Of a stretch of 64,000 bases of DNA, positions 1 through 8,999 are shown piece after piece. The notes under the pieces were generated by a model, which was given only the letters and a program-made list of their open reading frames with translations, was not told the DNA's origin and did not search any database. The DNA comes from Brassicibacter mesophilus. Its GTDB lineage: Bacteria > Bacillota > Clostridia > Tissierellales > Proteiniboraceae. The number at the start of each line of letters is the position of its first letter. Within the stretch, counting starts at the first letter, position 1. Made by a program: the position numbers and the translations under genes. The stretch covers positions 248,001 to 312,000 of the forward strand of contig NZ_JBNPXI010000001.1 in assembly GCF_050433385.1 (NCBI RefSeq). Direction: 5' to 3'.

Positions 1-410
1 AATTCATCATCAGTTGAATTCTCCATAACATCTCCTAATTTTGCAGGGTTTTCTTTTGCTTTATCAATTATATAAGCCCATTTTCCATCATCTTGCTTTG
101 AAATAATAAATACATCATCAATTATCCCTTTTTGTTTTGATGTTAGATAGTCTAAAGCTTTATCCAATAAAGCATATCCACTACTGCTTTCTCCATCATC
201 AATTAATTTTTCTATATCAATTTGCTTCATCTGATATGCCATCACTGATGATATTCCATCTACAGTCTGCTTAACTGTGCTTAAAAGTATGCTTTGTATT
301 GATAGGAACGAAACAATGTTCATGATTATAAAAATTCCTATAATTAATAGCATAAATCTCTTATTTAGCTGCTTTCTGATACTGGTTTTTTTATTATTTT
401 TAATAAGCAT
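1..410 (-). CDS. N-terminal part of a membrane-anchored sensor or chemotaxis-type protein (cut by window edge)
   Basis: An open frame starts at the ATG ending at 410 and runs off the left edge, giving about 136 residues. It begins with a basic stretch (MLIKNNKKTSIRKQLNKRF), then one hydrophobic helix at about residues 19-42, then a polar, charged segment that looks like an extracellular ligand-binding domain of Cache type. This layout is typical of methyl-accepting chemotaxis proteins and sensor kinases, but the signalling half is outside the window, so the output type cannot be told. A G-rich tract precedes the ATG. It lies downstream of xpt in the same direction, with about 110 bases between, and no functional link is evident. 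Confidence 0.6.
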   Translation of the reverse strand, partial: MLIKNNKKTSIRKQLNKRFMLLIIGIFIIMNIVSFLSIQSILLSTVKQTVDGISSVMAYQMKQIDIEKLIDDGESSSGYALLDKALDYLTSKQKGIIDDVFIISKQDDGKWAYIIDKAKENPAKLGDVMENSTDDE

Positions 411-519
411 ATACCTGCCCCCTTTTTATTTCTGCATATAATTATATATTATACTACATTTTAGCAAAAATCGAGTAAGTATACTAGTCCTTTGTCAAAT
501 GAGCAGATAAATTAATATT

Positions 520-1089
520 CTATTTGAACACTATCTTCCCGTCATCAAATGAGTCAATTATTACAAGTGACTCTAAATTAATGCCTTGGTTTCTTAATAT
601 CTCTCCACCTTCCTGAAATCCTTTTTCTATAACTATACCTACTCCTTCTAGCTTAGCATCGGCCTGATTCACAATATCTATTAATCCTAAAACTGCTCTT
701 CCATTGGCTAAAAAATCATCTAATATAAGAATATGGTCATCTGATGTTATATATCTTTTTGAAACCTTTATTTTGTATGTCTTGGCTTTTGTAAATGAAT
801 ATACATCGCTCTCGTAAGTCTCTTTATCCAAATTCTTAGATTCTACCTTTTTTGCAAATACAACTGAAACATCAAAATACTGAGCTGCAATACTTGCAAT
901 TGCTATTCCTGAAGCTTCTATAGTAAGGATTTTAGTAATTCTCTTATCTTCAAATCTCTTTTTAAATTCTTTTCCTAAATCATTTAAAAATGATATATCT
1001 AGCTGATGGTTTAAAAAACTATCTACCTTTAAAATATCTGGATGCTCTATTCTACCTTCTGTCATAATTTTATTTTTTAATAATTCCAC
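520..1089 (-). CDS. xpt: Xanthine phosphoribosyltransferase
   Basis: Converts xanthine and PRPP to XMP in cytoplasmic purine salvage. The 189-residue length and the start (MELLKNKIMTEGRIEHPDIL) match the Xpt family (about 190 residues). The PRPP-binding loop is seen as LILDDFLANG at about residues 121-130, and the VDSFLNHQ segment near residue 23 is characteristic of Xpt. A ribosome site (AGGAGGAG) sits just upstream of the ATG. The leader carries a purine riboswitch with the guanine-specific cytosine, followed by a terminator, so excess guanine should switch the gene off, as known for xpt in Bacillus. No pbuX permease gene follows; the next gene downstream is the partial sensor. Confidence 0.95.
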   Translation of the reverse strand: MELLKNKIMTEGRIEHPDILKVDSFLNHQLDISFLNDLGKEFKKRFEDKRITKILTIEASGIAIASIAAQYFDVSVVFAKKVESKNLDKETYESDVYSFTKAKTYKIKVSKRYITSDDHILILDDFLANGRAVLGLIDIVNQADAKLEGVGIVIEKGFQEGGEILRNQGINLESLVIIDSFDDGKIVFK

Positions 1090-1123
1090 TTAATCTCCTC
1101 CTATGATTTCATTTTAAAACATA

Positions 1124-1152
1124 AAACTCCTAGCCATGCCTGGTTAGGAGTT
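1124..1152 (-). terminator. Riboswitch-controlled terminator before xpt
   Basis: On the minus strand a 9-base stem (CTCCTAACC with GGCTAGGAG, one G-T pair) with a short loop is followed by a T-rich tract. It lies between the purine aptamer and the xpt ribosome site, where an expression-platform terminator is expected. Confidence 0.8.
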
Positions 1153-1229
1153 CAATACAAATATCTTTATAAAAAATATATGCACTAAGACAATTTATAA
1201 GCTTAATGCTTTAAACATTGTATTAAACA

Positions 1230-1296
1230 CCCGTAGTCGGACCATTTACGGTGGTCTGGTAGATACTCTTGGACCATATTTCCAAAGTTATACGAG
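1230..1296 (-). promoter_or_regulatory. Purine (guanine-type) riboswitch aptamer
   Basis: Read on the minus strand, all three helices are visible: P1 (CTCGTA with TACGGG), P2 (TTGGA with TCCAA) and P3 (GACCA with TGGTC). The conserved loops ATATGG, TATCTACC and CCGTAAA are present. The 3' strand reads CCGACTACG, so the ligand-contacting base is C, as in guanine riboswitches, rather than the U of adenine riboswitches. It precedes xpt, which fits guanine/hypoxanthine repression of salvage. Confidence 0.95.
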
Positions 1297-1337
1297 CGAA
1301 GTTATTGTTTACCCATAGTTTTCTAATGCTTTAAGCT

Positions 1338-1366
1338 ATTATACAATCTTAGTCACCAAAAATCAA
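1338..1366 (-). promoter_or_regulatory. Sigma-A promoter of the xpt leader
   Basis: On the minus strand TTGATT and TATAAT are separated by exactly 17 bases, and the riboswitch aptamer begins about 40 bases downstream. Confidence 0.7.
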
Positions 1367-1408
1367 CAGATTTTGCGCATTTAAATGCAACCATTATTTT
1401 TCAAAATA

Positions 1409-2449
1409 TTAATTGACTTTTTCTCTATTGGCATTTATGAATTTAAAATAAACTAGTAATATAAATATGATTATTAAAATATTAATATACTTCATGTCAG
1501 TCATTAACTCATTATATCCGTATAACATATGCATTCTAGATATATGAATATTATATTTAGCCATGCTTACATAGCTATTTAATGAAAATAAATTATCAGG
1601 AACTAATGATAATGGTATTACTAAATACGATATTAGTTTTATTATAAAAATCATAATAAATACATCTATTATAATTAATTTAATAGTACTAACAAACATT
1701 CCTTTTTCACTTTTTAAAAATTTGTGCCATTCAGTTGTTCTAATTTGATTTTGGTACTGCATCTTTATACAGGTTATTTGATTCTTTATATCAACAATAT
1801 TTTTTTTAAAATATAGAGCTGAAACGATGGCAATTAACAGTATTATTATATTTATATATAAGCTAATAATTTCTCTATATATAATTGGATCATATGTATT
1901 TACACCTAAGATTCTTAGATGTGTTTGAATTTTTTCCATCCACAATAAAGGTCTTTCATCTTTATAAGTCTCGAACTTTATCACTCTCTTCTCCCAATTA
2001 TTATCAATTAAGTCATAGCTATATGGTATGTATATATTACTGCTTTTATCTTCAATAGCAATTACTTTATATGTCCTTCCAAGTACACTGATATTTTCTC
2101 CAATGACATTTGGTCTGCTAAAATATTTATCAACTATATTATCTCCTATTACAGCCTCTTTTTTACTAAAATCAATGACGAATTCTCCTTTTTCAAGGAA
2201 AATTTTCTTGAACTCATAGTCCATTCCAGTTGTCATTATTATATTTTCATCTTCTTTAGGCATTATATAGTTTATCGAATAAAATTGTATATTGTTTTTC
2301 TTTTTAACCTCTAAAAATTGTTCATTAGTCAATCTATCACTAAATCTTAGCTCCATTGTCATATAGTTATACTTACTCTTTAAGAAAAAATAGGGGATTA
2401 ATAAAAGTATAATTATAAAAGTAATAAATAATTTTTTTCTTATTGCCAT
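1409..2449 (-). CDS. MacB-like membrane protein of a hybrid transporter operon
   Basis: A 346-residue protein with one N-terminal membrane helix (about residues 8-24). An extracellular domain of about 170 residues follows, with features of the MacB periplasmic core (AVIGDNIVDKYF, VIGENISVLGRTYKVI). Three to four hydrophobic helices fill the C-terminal third. This resembles the half-permeases of MacB/FtsX exporters, but it is shorter than a normal MacB permease and has no attached ATPase. It is the last gene of a five-gene operon and overlaps the stop of the HlyD-like gene by 10 bases, so it is probably translationally coupled. Its ribosome site is weak. What it moves, if anything, cannot be read from the sequence. 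Confidence 0.6.
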   Translation of the reverse strand: MAIRKKLFITFIIILLLIPYFFLKSKYNYMTMELRFSDRLTNEQFLEVKKKNNIQFYSINYIMPKEDENIIMTTGMDYEFKKIFLEKGEFVIDFSKKEAVIGDNIVDKYFSRPNVIGENISVLGRTYKVIAIEDKSSNIYIPYSYDLIDNNWEKRVIKFETYKDERPLLWMEKIQTHLRILGVNTYDPIIYREIISLYINIIILLIAIVSALYFKKNIVDIKNQITCIKMQYQNQIRTTEWHKFLKSEKGMFVSTIKLIIIDVFIMIFIIKLISYLVIPLSLVPDNLFSLNSYVSMAKYNIHISRMHMLYGYNELMTDMKYINILIIIFILLVYFKFINANREKVN

Positions 2450-3732
2450 AGAAAAACTCTTACTCCATCTCTTATTTTATACGATAGATTAGTTATAACC
2501 ATAGGATCCTCTATTCCCCCTAAATTTTCAACACTCACTTTGCTATCCCCTACAGCAGTTATTAAGGTTCTTACTTTTACAGCTATATACTCTGTACCAA
2601 GAATGCCCTCTTTCTTATCAACAACATACACATAAGCATCACATCCAGACTTTAAACCCTCTATAGGTACAACTGCAGCTTTAGGTATGCTCATTTGCGC
2701 TCTAAATTCTTTTTCCTTTGTTCCGCTGATTCTTTCTCCTATGGTTGGCATTCTTCTTCTACTTTCTTGGAAAACTCCTTCTATTCTTATATGATTATTT
2801 TCTACAATCTTGGATATGTTTGTTATTCTAATAGTTAGAGGCTTATCTGAAACATCATAGACCACATCAATATAGCCTCCGCCAGAAACAAAATCTTGTT
2901 CTTCTTCTGGTAAAAAGGCAACAAATTTTAAGGATTTATAGTCCTCTATAATTGCTATATCTGCTAGAACTGTATTTTGACCTAATACATATTCTGTATC
3001 ACCTAGATTATATACTATACCATTAACATCAGAATGATATATTCCGTACGCATCAACTATACTATAAAATCCTTTTTTCTTAGAGCATTTATCAATATCA
3101 CTTTTTAATCTTTCAATATTACTTAGTATTTCTTTTATTTCTAAAGACGCTTCATCTTTCTTTTGCTCTAGAAGTATCTGATTAGTAACCAATTCTCTCT
3201 TTAACTTGTCTATTTCCTCAACTTGCTGATTAAGCTCAGCTTCAGATATAGCACCTTGCTCAAACAGTTGTCTTGATTTAATAATATTAGTATTTTGTTT
3301 TTCTATTGTATCCTTAAGTTCTTGAATATCACTTTCTTCCTTAATAAAAAAAGCTCCATTAAGCTTATTTAGTTTAACATGCTCTTCTTCTAATGCAGTC
3401 TGTAGTCTGTTAAGTTCGTCATCTAATCCGCTCTCTATATAACTGCTATTGATTTTGAATATTGGGTCACCTACTTTTACTTCATCGCCTTTCTGAACAA
3501 AGAATTCATCAATAATAACATCTCTATCAAGCCTAACTTTATATGTTCTCTGAGGCTCAATTACTCCGCTAATTTCTAACGTTTTTTTTATGAATTTACC
3601 AGTAGGTGCTTGTACACTTACTTTAGGTAAAAAGGAATTGATTATAGACTTAGAAAAAAATCCAAGGATAAACACAATTACAAAAAAAGCAATAATTACT
3701 TTCTTAATATTTTTTACGAGCTTTATCTCCAT
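2440..3732 (-). CDS. HlyD-family membrane fusion/adaptor protein
   Basis: A 430-residue protein with a single N-terminal membrane anchor (about residues 11-32). A barrel/lipoyl-like half motif follows (FVQKGDEVKVGDPIF, about residues 78-92), then a long coiled-coil hairpin (about residues 100-220, rich in E, K, L and Q), then the second lipoyl and beta-barrel parts. This is the standard order of HlyD/EmrA/MacA adaptors, which in Gram-positives work with ABC or MacB-type exporters from outside the membrane. Its start shares one base with the stop of the upstream permease gene (TAATG), a mark of coupling. An adaptor of this kind is unexpected next to CUT1 sugar permeases. Confidence 0.8.
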   Translation of the reverse strand: MEIKLVKNIKKVIIAFFVIVFILGFFSKSIINSFLPKVSVQAPTGKFIKKTLEISGVIEPQRTYKVRLDRDVIIDEFFVQKGDEVKVGDPIFKINSSYIESGLDDELNRLQTALEEEHVKLNKLNGAFFIKEESDIQELKDTIEKQNTNIIKSRQLFEQGAISEAELNQQVEEIDKLKRELVTNQILLEQKKDEASLEIKEILSNIERLKSDIDKCSKKKGFYSIVDAYGIYHSDVNGIVYNLGDTEYVLGQNTVLADIAIIEDYKSLKFVAFLPEEEQDFVSGGGYIDVVYDVSDKPLTIRITNISKIVENNHIRIEGVFQESRRRMPTIGERISGTKEKEFRAQMSIPKAAVVPIEGLKSGCDAYVYVVDKKEGILGTEYIAVKVRTLITAVGDSKVSVENLGGIEDPMVITNLSYKIRDGVRVFLWQ

Positions 3733-4559
3733 TATTTAATTCCCCCCATTAGAATTCCTTCCTGTAAATATTTCTCACCTTTTAATAATAAAAACACTGC
3801 AGGGATAATATACAGAATTGATGCTGCATAAAAAACACTATAATCTTGAAAATATACTGTTTCTAAAAAAACAGATAATGGTTGCTTTGACGGAGTTTCA
3901 ATAAATATTACTGCTTGTTCAACAAGGTTCCAATTATCTATAAATGATAGAAATATTAAAGAAATAATCGCAGGTCTTACCAGTGGTAAAACTATTGTAA
4001 AAAATATTTTAGTATAGCTAGCCCCATCTATCCTAGCAGCTTCTATTATCTCATTAGGAATATTAACAATAAACTGCCTTAAGAGAAAAATCCCAAGAGT
4101 GGAAAATATTCCCGGTAAAATTATGGCCCAATATGTATCAAAAATCTTTAGACTTAACATTTTCTCCATCTTATCAAATACTAAATAGTTTGGAACTGAG
4201 ACAACTTGAAATGGTAATAAGAGTACTAGAACATATACTGCAAATATGAAGTTTCTTCCGGGAAATTTAAGTTTTGCTAGTGCGAATGCAGCAAATACTC
4301 CAACTACTATCTGACCTATTATAATTGATATAGTTAGCACAATAGAATTGATATAGAATTTAAAATATTCTCCTTTATATAGTACAATAGAGTAATATTG
4401 CTGTAAGCTAAACTCATCAGGTAATATCCTAACCCCGTCTGCATATAATTGCTGAACATTCATAAATGAACTCGAAAAAGTAAAAAACACTGGCAAAAAA
4501 TATAATAAAGAAATAATTATTACAAAGATTAGTATAGCTTTTTTCATATTATTCTTCAC
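3732..4559 (-). CDS. ABC transporter permease, CUT1 (MalG/UgpE) type
   Basis: A 275-residue inner-membrane permease with six predicted helices. The cytoplasmic EAA loop at about residues 168-190 (EIIEAARIDGASY) contacts the ATPase subunit. The family normally imports sugars or glycerol phosphates together with a second permease, a binding protein and a shared MsmX-type ATPase. Here the second permease lies directly upstream with an 11-base overlap, and the binding protein lies before that. No ATPase gene is present in the operon, so a shared ATPase encoded elsewhere would be needed. Confidence 0.88.
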   Translation of the reverse strand: MKNNMKKAILIFVIIISLLYFLPVFFTFSSSFMNVQQLYADGVRILPDEFSLQQYYSIVLYKGEYFKFYINSIVLTISIIIGQIVVGVFAAFALAKLKFPGRNFIFAVYVLVLLLPFQVVSVPNYLVFDKMEKMLSLKIFDTYWAIILPGIFSTLGIFLLRQFIVNIPNEIIEAARIDGASYTKIFFTIVLPLVRPAIISLIFLSFIDNWNLVEQAVIFIETPSKQPLSVFLETVYFQDYSVFYAASILYIIPAVFLLLKGEKYLQEGILMGGIK

Positions 4560-5376
4560 CTACCCTTCTCTGATACCTTTTATCTAATAATAAAAATAAT
4601 AGTGCACTAATAAATATAACTATAGAAAATACATAAGCTGTCGCAGTCAGCTTTTCATAGTTAAATTCTCTAAACTTATTAGTCATATAGTGTTGAAGCA
4701 TATAAATGTTAATGTTAGGGTATTTCCCTTGTAGTATGTATACGTCCTTAAATATTTTAAATGAATTAATAATTGATAATATTACAACAAATACTGTAGT
4801 TGGAGTACATAATGGAATTATTATATGTCTGAGCTTCTGAATATAGCTTGCTCCATCAATCATTGCAGCTTCAATTTGCCCTTTATTAATCTGTGATAAA
4901 CCTGCCAAATATAATATCAAATTATAACCAGTATTTTTCCATATGAATATTAGAATTACAATTACCATAGCATATTTAGTATAGAGTAAATCTAACCCTC
5001 CTTCACCAAATGCTTTTCTAAAAAATCCCGCAACACCAGCAGAGGGTATAACGATAGGTAAAATAATAAAAAACTTAACAAATCTCGGTGTTTTGATTTC
5101 ATGTATTATCAACGCTAAGACAAATGATATTACTATAATTAGTGGTATGGATATAAGCATAAATATTGCAGTATTTTTAAAGGCTGTTCGAAAAGCAAAG
5201 CTGGCAAAAATATCTTGATAGTTCTTAAAACCAACAAAAGTAGTATCAAAACCACTTCTGTTAAATGAATACTTTATACCAGCAACAAAAGGAATAAAGT
5301 ATAGAAACGCAAACCCTATTAAACTTGGTAATAAAAATAAATATCCTTTTATATTTTTGGACTCCAATATTGTCAC
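4549..5376 (-). CDS. ABC transporter permease, CUT1 (MalF/UgpA) type
   Basis: A 275-residue permease with six predicted membrane helices and an EAA loop at about residues 165-185 (GQIEAAMIDGASY). The N-terminal helix carries the SLIGFAFLYFIPF pattern common to the UgpA/LacF group. It forms the membrane channel with the neighbouring MalG-like permease. It starts six bases after the stop of the binding-protein gene. As in the partner permease, nothing suggests loss of function. The substrate is unknown; family knowledge says oligosaccharide or glycoside. Confidence 0.88.
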   Translation of the reverse strand: MTILESKNIKGYLFLLPSLIGFAFLYFIPFVAGIKYSFNRSGFDTTFVGFKNYQDIFASFAFRTAFKNTAIFMLISIPLIIVISFVLALIIHEIKTPRFVKFFIILPIVIPSAGVAGFFRKAFGEGGLDLLYTKYAMVIVILIFIWKNTGYNLILYLAGLSQINKGQIEAAMIDGASYIQKLRHIIIPLCTPTTVFVVILSIINSFKIFKDVYILQGKYPNINIYMLQHYMTNKFREFNYEKLTATAYVFSIVIFISALLFLLLDKRYQRRVGEE

Positions 5377-5382
5377 CTCTTT

Positions 5383-6726
5383 TTATTCACTTAGCCATAA
5401 ATTAAGCTCATCTTCTATTTTTTGCAGTTTTTCTTCAAGTTCTTCATCTGTTAATGATTCATCCTTAAAAATGTAATCAAATAATATATTTTCAAATTTA
5501 CCCTCAATATATTGATATATTTCATCTAGTTCACTTGTCGAAGCTGCTTCTCCATTTTCTATTTGTTTCAAAAGGTAATTCTTTAAATCTATCGCGCGTT
5601 TGTTAACATTTCTGCTTATTTCATATTCCTCAATTTGTTTAGTAATGTTTTTATTAACTGGATATACTTTATGGTCAGTTAAGAATATCTCAAACTGTAC
5701 TTCGTCACTTAATATTTCATTTATAAACTTTAATCCATTATCAACATTTTTTCCTCTCTTATTTACCATAAAACCCCATGAAGAGAAGCAAGAAGTACTT
5801 CTAACCTCAGGAAGTATGATTTGATGGGAACTACCTACTGAACCTGAGGTATTCAAGGGATTCCCAGAATATTGAGACAATAGCTCACTTTTATATCCAA
5901 AATCAATGAGCTTTCCTATGTCATAGCTTTCCTTACTTCTAGGATTTTTTATCAAGTTTACATAGTTTGAATATGTATACTCTACATTAAGTTTATATTT
6001 CCCTGAAAATATTTCATTCTTAACATCTAACATATATTTCTTTACCTTCTCATTATTAAAACTTACTCTTTTATTTTCTGAATCTAATATGTTCAATGTT
6101 CTTATTGGATTGTTTATAATTTCAAAAAATTCATCTCTAGTAAAATATCTAGGTTCCTTGTCTAGCCAACTACGTCTGATTTCTTTATAGTCAGCATAAT
6201 TCCAATCAAAGGAAGGTTCCTTTATTCCTAAGTCATTTAATACAAGCTTATTAAGTACTAAAGGTTTATATACCATTCCTACAGGAACATAACAGTTTTC
6301 TTCATCTTTTAAGCTGTCGTAAATTTTACTATAATTAGGTATCCTATCTTTAATATCTAATCCTACCCCTTTAGATGCCAAATCCTTATAAGATTCTCCC
6401 CACATAGGGAAAAAAATAAGAGTAGGTCCATTATTAGTATATAATTCATCATTTCTCTTTCTAATATAATCATCAGTACTAATCTTTACCATTTTTATAG
6501 GTATACCAGTTTTATAAGAAAATCTTTCTGACATCATAGCTAATACTCTATAAGTAGACAAATAGTACCATTTATCGTAATCTGGCAATATTATGGTGAC
6601 CTCTTCGTTGTGATTGTATCTTCCTTCAACATATGTTTGTTTACTAGTATTTTTATATCTTACTAAAATCAAAAGAAGAATTAATATTAGCAATATTGAC
6701 ACAATTCTAATTATATTTTTAGACAT
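5383..6726 (-). CDS. Membrane-anchored extracellular solute-binding protein
   Basis: A 447-residue protein with an N-terminal hydrophobic helix (about residues 7-23) but no lipobox cysteine, so it looks held by an uncleaved membrane anchor rather than a lipid. The body resembles family 1 sugar-binding proteins: FSYKTGIPIKMV near the start, a central GFMVNKRGKNVDNGLKFI segment and LSDEVQFEIFLTD. The C-terminus is acidic (DESLTDEELEEKLQKIEDEL) and may form a helix. First gene of the operon; two CUT1 permeases follow directly. A lipid-free, anchored binding protein together with an HlyD adaptor in one operon is unusual. Confidence 0.75.
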   Translation of the reverse strand: MSKNIIRIVSILLILILLLILVRYKNTSKQTYVEGRYNHNEEVTIILPDYDKWYYLSTYRVLAMMSERFSYKTGIPIKMVKISTDDYIRKRNDELYTNNGPTLIFFPMWGESYKDLASKGVGLDIKDRIPNYSKIYDSLKDEENCYVPVGMVYKPLVLNKLVLNDLGIKEPSFDWNYADYKEIRRSWLDKEPRYFTRDEFFEIINNPIRTLNILDSENKRVSFNNEKVKKYMLDVKNEIFSGKYKLNVEYTYSNYVNLIKNPRSKESYDIGKLIDFGYKSELLSQYSGNPLNTSGSVGSSHQIILPEVRSTSCFSSWGFMVNKRGKNVDNGLKFINEILSDEVQFEIFLTDHKVYPVNKNITKQIEEYEISRNVNKRAIDLKNYLLKQIENGEAASTSELDEIYQYIEGKFENILFDYIFKDESLTDEELEEKLQKIEDELNLWLSE

Positions 6727-6901
6727 TGTTATGCCCCCTTAATAAAATCTAATTAACTATTACTTCATAAGACAATTTTTTAGTAATAAATTAATGATAG
6801 ACGTTAACAGACATTGTAATTTTCTATTTATTTCTTTATTTTACCTCTTAATTTAAATTTATTTAATATTTTTATTTCTTTTTTGTAACATTTTAAAGCT
6901 A

Positions 6902-6940
6902 AAAGAGCCGTAGCTAGATTTCATTCAGCTACGGCTCTTT
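6902..6940 (-). terminator. Terminator of the Mrp operon
   Basis: A 14-base perfect stem (AAAGAGCCGTAGCT with its complement), an 11-base loop and a T-rich tail on the minus strand, one base after the last antiporter gene. The T tract on the plus side is weak. Confidence 0.85.
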
Positions 6941-6941
6941 A

Positions 6942-8948
6942 CTAAAAAACCAATATTATCAGAATAATTACTAGTACTGATGCAAAAACAAATAATGAAT
7001 ACATCATAGTATTTAATCTATCTCTGATCACACTTAATATCTCTGCTATACTTCTAGTGCCCTGCATTATACCTTCAAGTTTAATATGTTTTTTTTCTGA
7101 TACAGAGGTTGATAATCCTTTTTTTAACTTATTTACTTTTCTATTTTTATCCAAGCTAATTTCAGTGTGACTCAGTTTCTTAACCCAATCACTTATTGAT
7201 TTAACCGTATTAATTGCACATATATCTATACTATGAAATATTTTAGTGCTTATTTTAAATACACTTGATAGCACTGGTTTATATACACTTTTCTCCAAAC
7301 TGACCCACGTGAGAGAAGGATTTATATATATTCTTTCATTGTTGACATTAGATAACAATATTTTTCTAATAAATCCAACATAAATTCCCACTCCTATCAG
7401 TATAGTAACAGTTGATGTTAGAATATTCTTTACAGTATAGAACTTAACTTCTATATGACTTTCAACACTAAATACTGATACTGCTCCTTGGATTATATTT
7501 AACAGTACATGGGGTCTAATGCCAATATAAATAATTACTACACTTAATACAATCATAGGCATAATTGCTCTTTTTTTAATAAACGCTTTATACTGCCCTT
7601 TAAACTCACTGTTTTCTTCAATAAATACCGCTACAAATATTTTTAAAAGATATGCTACCGTAAAGCTACTACTTAAGGTAAACAATATTTCTACTAATGT
7701 AAACCATGAGCTGTGATACATATGATGTGCTTCAGCCAATGCTTCATGTAATAATGTCTTACTAATAAACCCATTAGACCCTGGTACTCCTGTTATAGCA
7801 AATAGTCCAACTATAAATACCACTTTAAGAACTAGTTTATGCTTTCCAAATCCTCTTATTTTGTTTATACTTAGCTCATGCAGTATCATGTATATTATTC
7901 CTGCTACCAAGAATAGCAGCACTTTAAATATTGCATGATTAAATACATGATAAAGAACTCCATAAACAGCAATGGCTTTATGCTCTTTCAATATTCCAAT
8001 AAGCCCTATACCAAGAATTATATATCCTGCTTGGCTCATGCTACTATAAGCAAGAATCCGTTTAATATTTCTTTGAAACATGGCAAGGAAACCGCCTACA
8101 AGCATGTTCAAAATACCAATAATGAACAGCACAACAGATAATGAAAAATCACCCTCCATCATTATTCCTGAAGTAATTAGTATCCCAAATATCCCTGTTT
8201 TTATAAGAATACCAGATAAAATAGCACTAGCAGGAGTAGGCGCAGCAGGATGGGCCTTTGGTAGCCATACATGAAGTGGAAACATACTTGCCTTTACACC
8301 AAAACCTACAATTATTAGTCCAGTAATAAGGTATTTTATGCTTCCAAGCTCCCTGATTTTTATGGCTATGTCGCTAATATTCAAAGTAGAAGTATAGTCA
8401 AATAACAGGAATATACCCATTAGCAATACTAGACTACCTCCTACTGCCATACCAATATAGGATTTACCTGCCTCATGAGAGTATTCATCCTCATCATGAA
8501 TAATTAAAGCATAAGAAGTAAATGACATCATCTCGAAAAAAGTAAACAAATTAACAATATTCTCCGATAAAAATATGCCTACTGTAAAAGCTAAAGTCAT
8601 CATAAAAAACGAGTAGTATCTATTTCTATTCTTATACTTTATAAGATATTGTGTTGAATAAATGGTAGTTAAAAACCACACAAAAACTGTTATCCATACA
8701 AATACATATCTAAAAACGTCTAACTTTAAACTTAAGCCTATTCCCATTATATCAGGAATAAACAGCTCTAATGTGTTTTGGGAAACCGGTACATATAGAA
8801 ATGATACAATAACAAACTCTATTCCAGTCATCAAAATATTAAAATAATCTCTATAAGTTTCATTTTTCTTACCAATAAAATAGCTAACTAATGATCCAAT
8901 CATCGGTAAAAGCATTATGACTAGTAACCACATCGTATATTGCAACAT
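6942..8948 (-). CDS. Proton-pumping antiporter-like subunit (NuoL/MrpD family), third large copy
   Basis: A 668-residue, many-helix membrane protein of the complex I ND5/ND4/MrpD family. The family core is visible: SFTSYALIIHDEDE, PLHVWLPKAHPAAPTPASA and AYSSMSQAGYIILG, with conserved Lys/His residues of the ion path. It is about 180 residues longer than the two upstream MrpD-like proteins. The extra C-terminal part (from about residue 500) holds one helix, a long polar linker, then a final helix, like the NuoL lateral-helix tail. It is the last gene of the operon. Whether it moves H+ or Na+ cannot be decided here. Confidence 0.88.
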   Translation of the reverse strand: MLQYTMWLLVIMLLPMIGSLVSYFIGKKNETYRDYFNILMTGIEFVIVSFLYVPVSQNTLELFIPDIMGIGLSLKLDVFRYVFVWITVFVWFLTTIYSTQYLIKYKNRNRYYSFFMMTLAFTVGIFLSENIVNLFTFFEMMSFTSYALIIHDEDEYSHEAGKSYIGMAVGGSLVLLMGIFLLFDYTSTLNISDIAIKIRELGSIKYLITGLIIVGFGVKASMFPLHVWLPKAHPAAPTPASAILSGILIKTGIFGILITSGIMMEGDFSLSVVLFIIGILNMLVGGFLAMFQRNIKRILAYSSMSQAGYIILGIGLIGILKEHKAIAVYGVLYHVFNHAIFKVLLFLVAGIIYMILHELSINKIRGFGKHKLVLKVVFIVGLFAITGVPGSNGFISKTLLHEALAEAHHMYHSSWFTLVEILFTLSSSFTVAYLLKIFVAVFIEENSEFKGQYKAFIKKRAIMPMIVLSVVIIYIGIRPHVLLNIIQGAVSVFSVESHIEVKFYTVKNILTSTVTILIGVGIYVGFIRKILLSNVNNERIYINPSLTWVSLEKSVYKPVLSSVFKISTKIFHSIDICAINTVKSISDWVKKLSHTEISLDKNRKVNKLKKGLSTSVSEKKHIKLEGIMQGTRSIAEILSVIRDRLNTMMYSLFVFASVLVIILIILVF

Positions 8949-8999
8949 TAACCACTCCCCTTTTCTAGTCCAATAATATAGTAGATTATTATTCCTATA

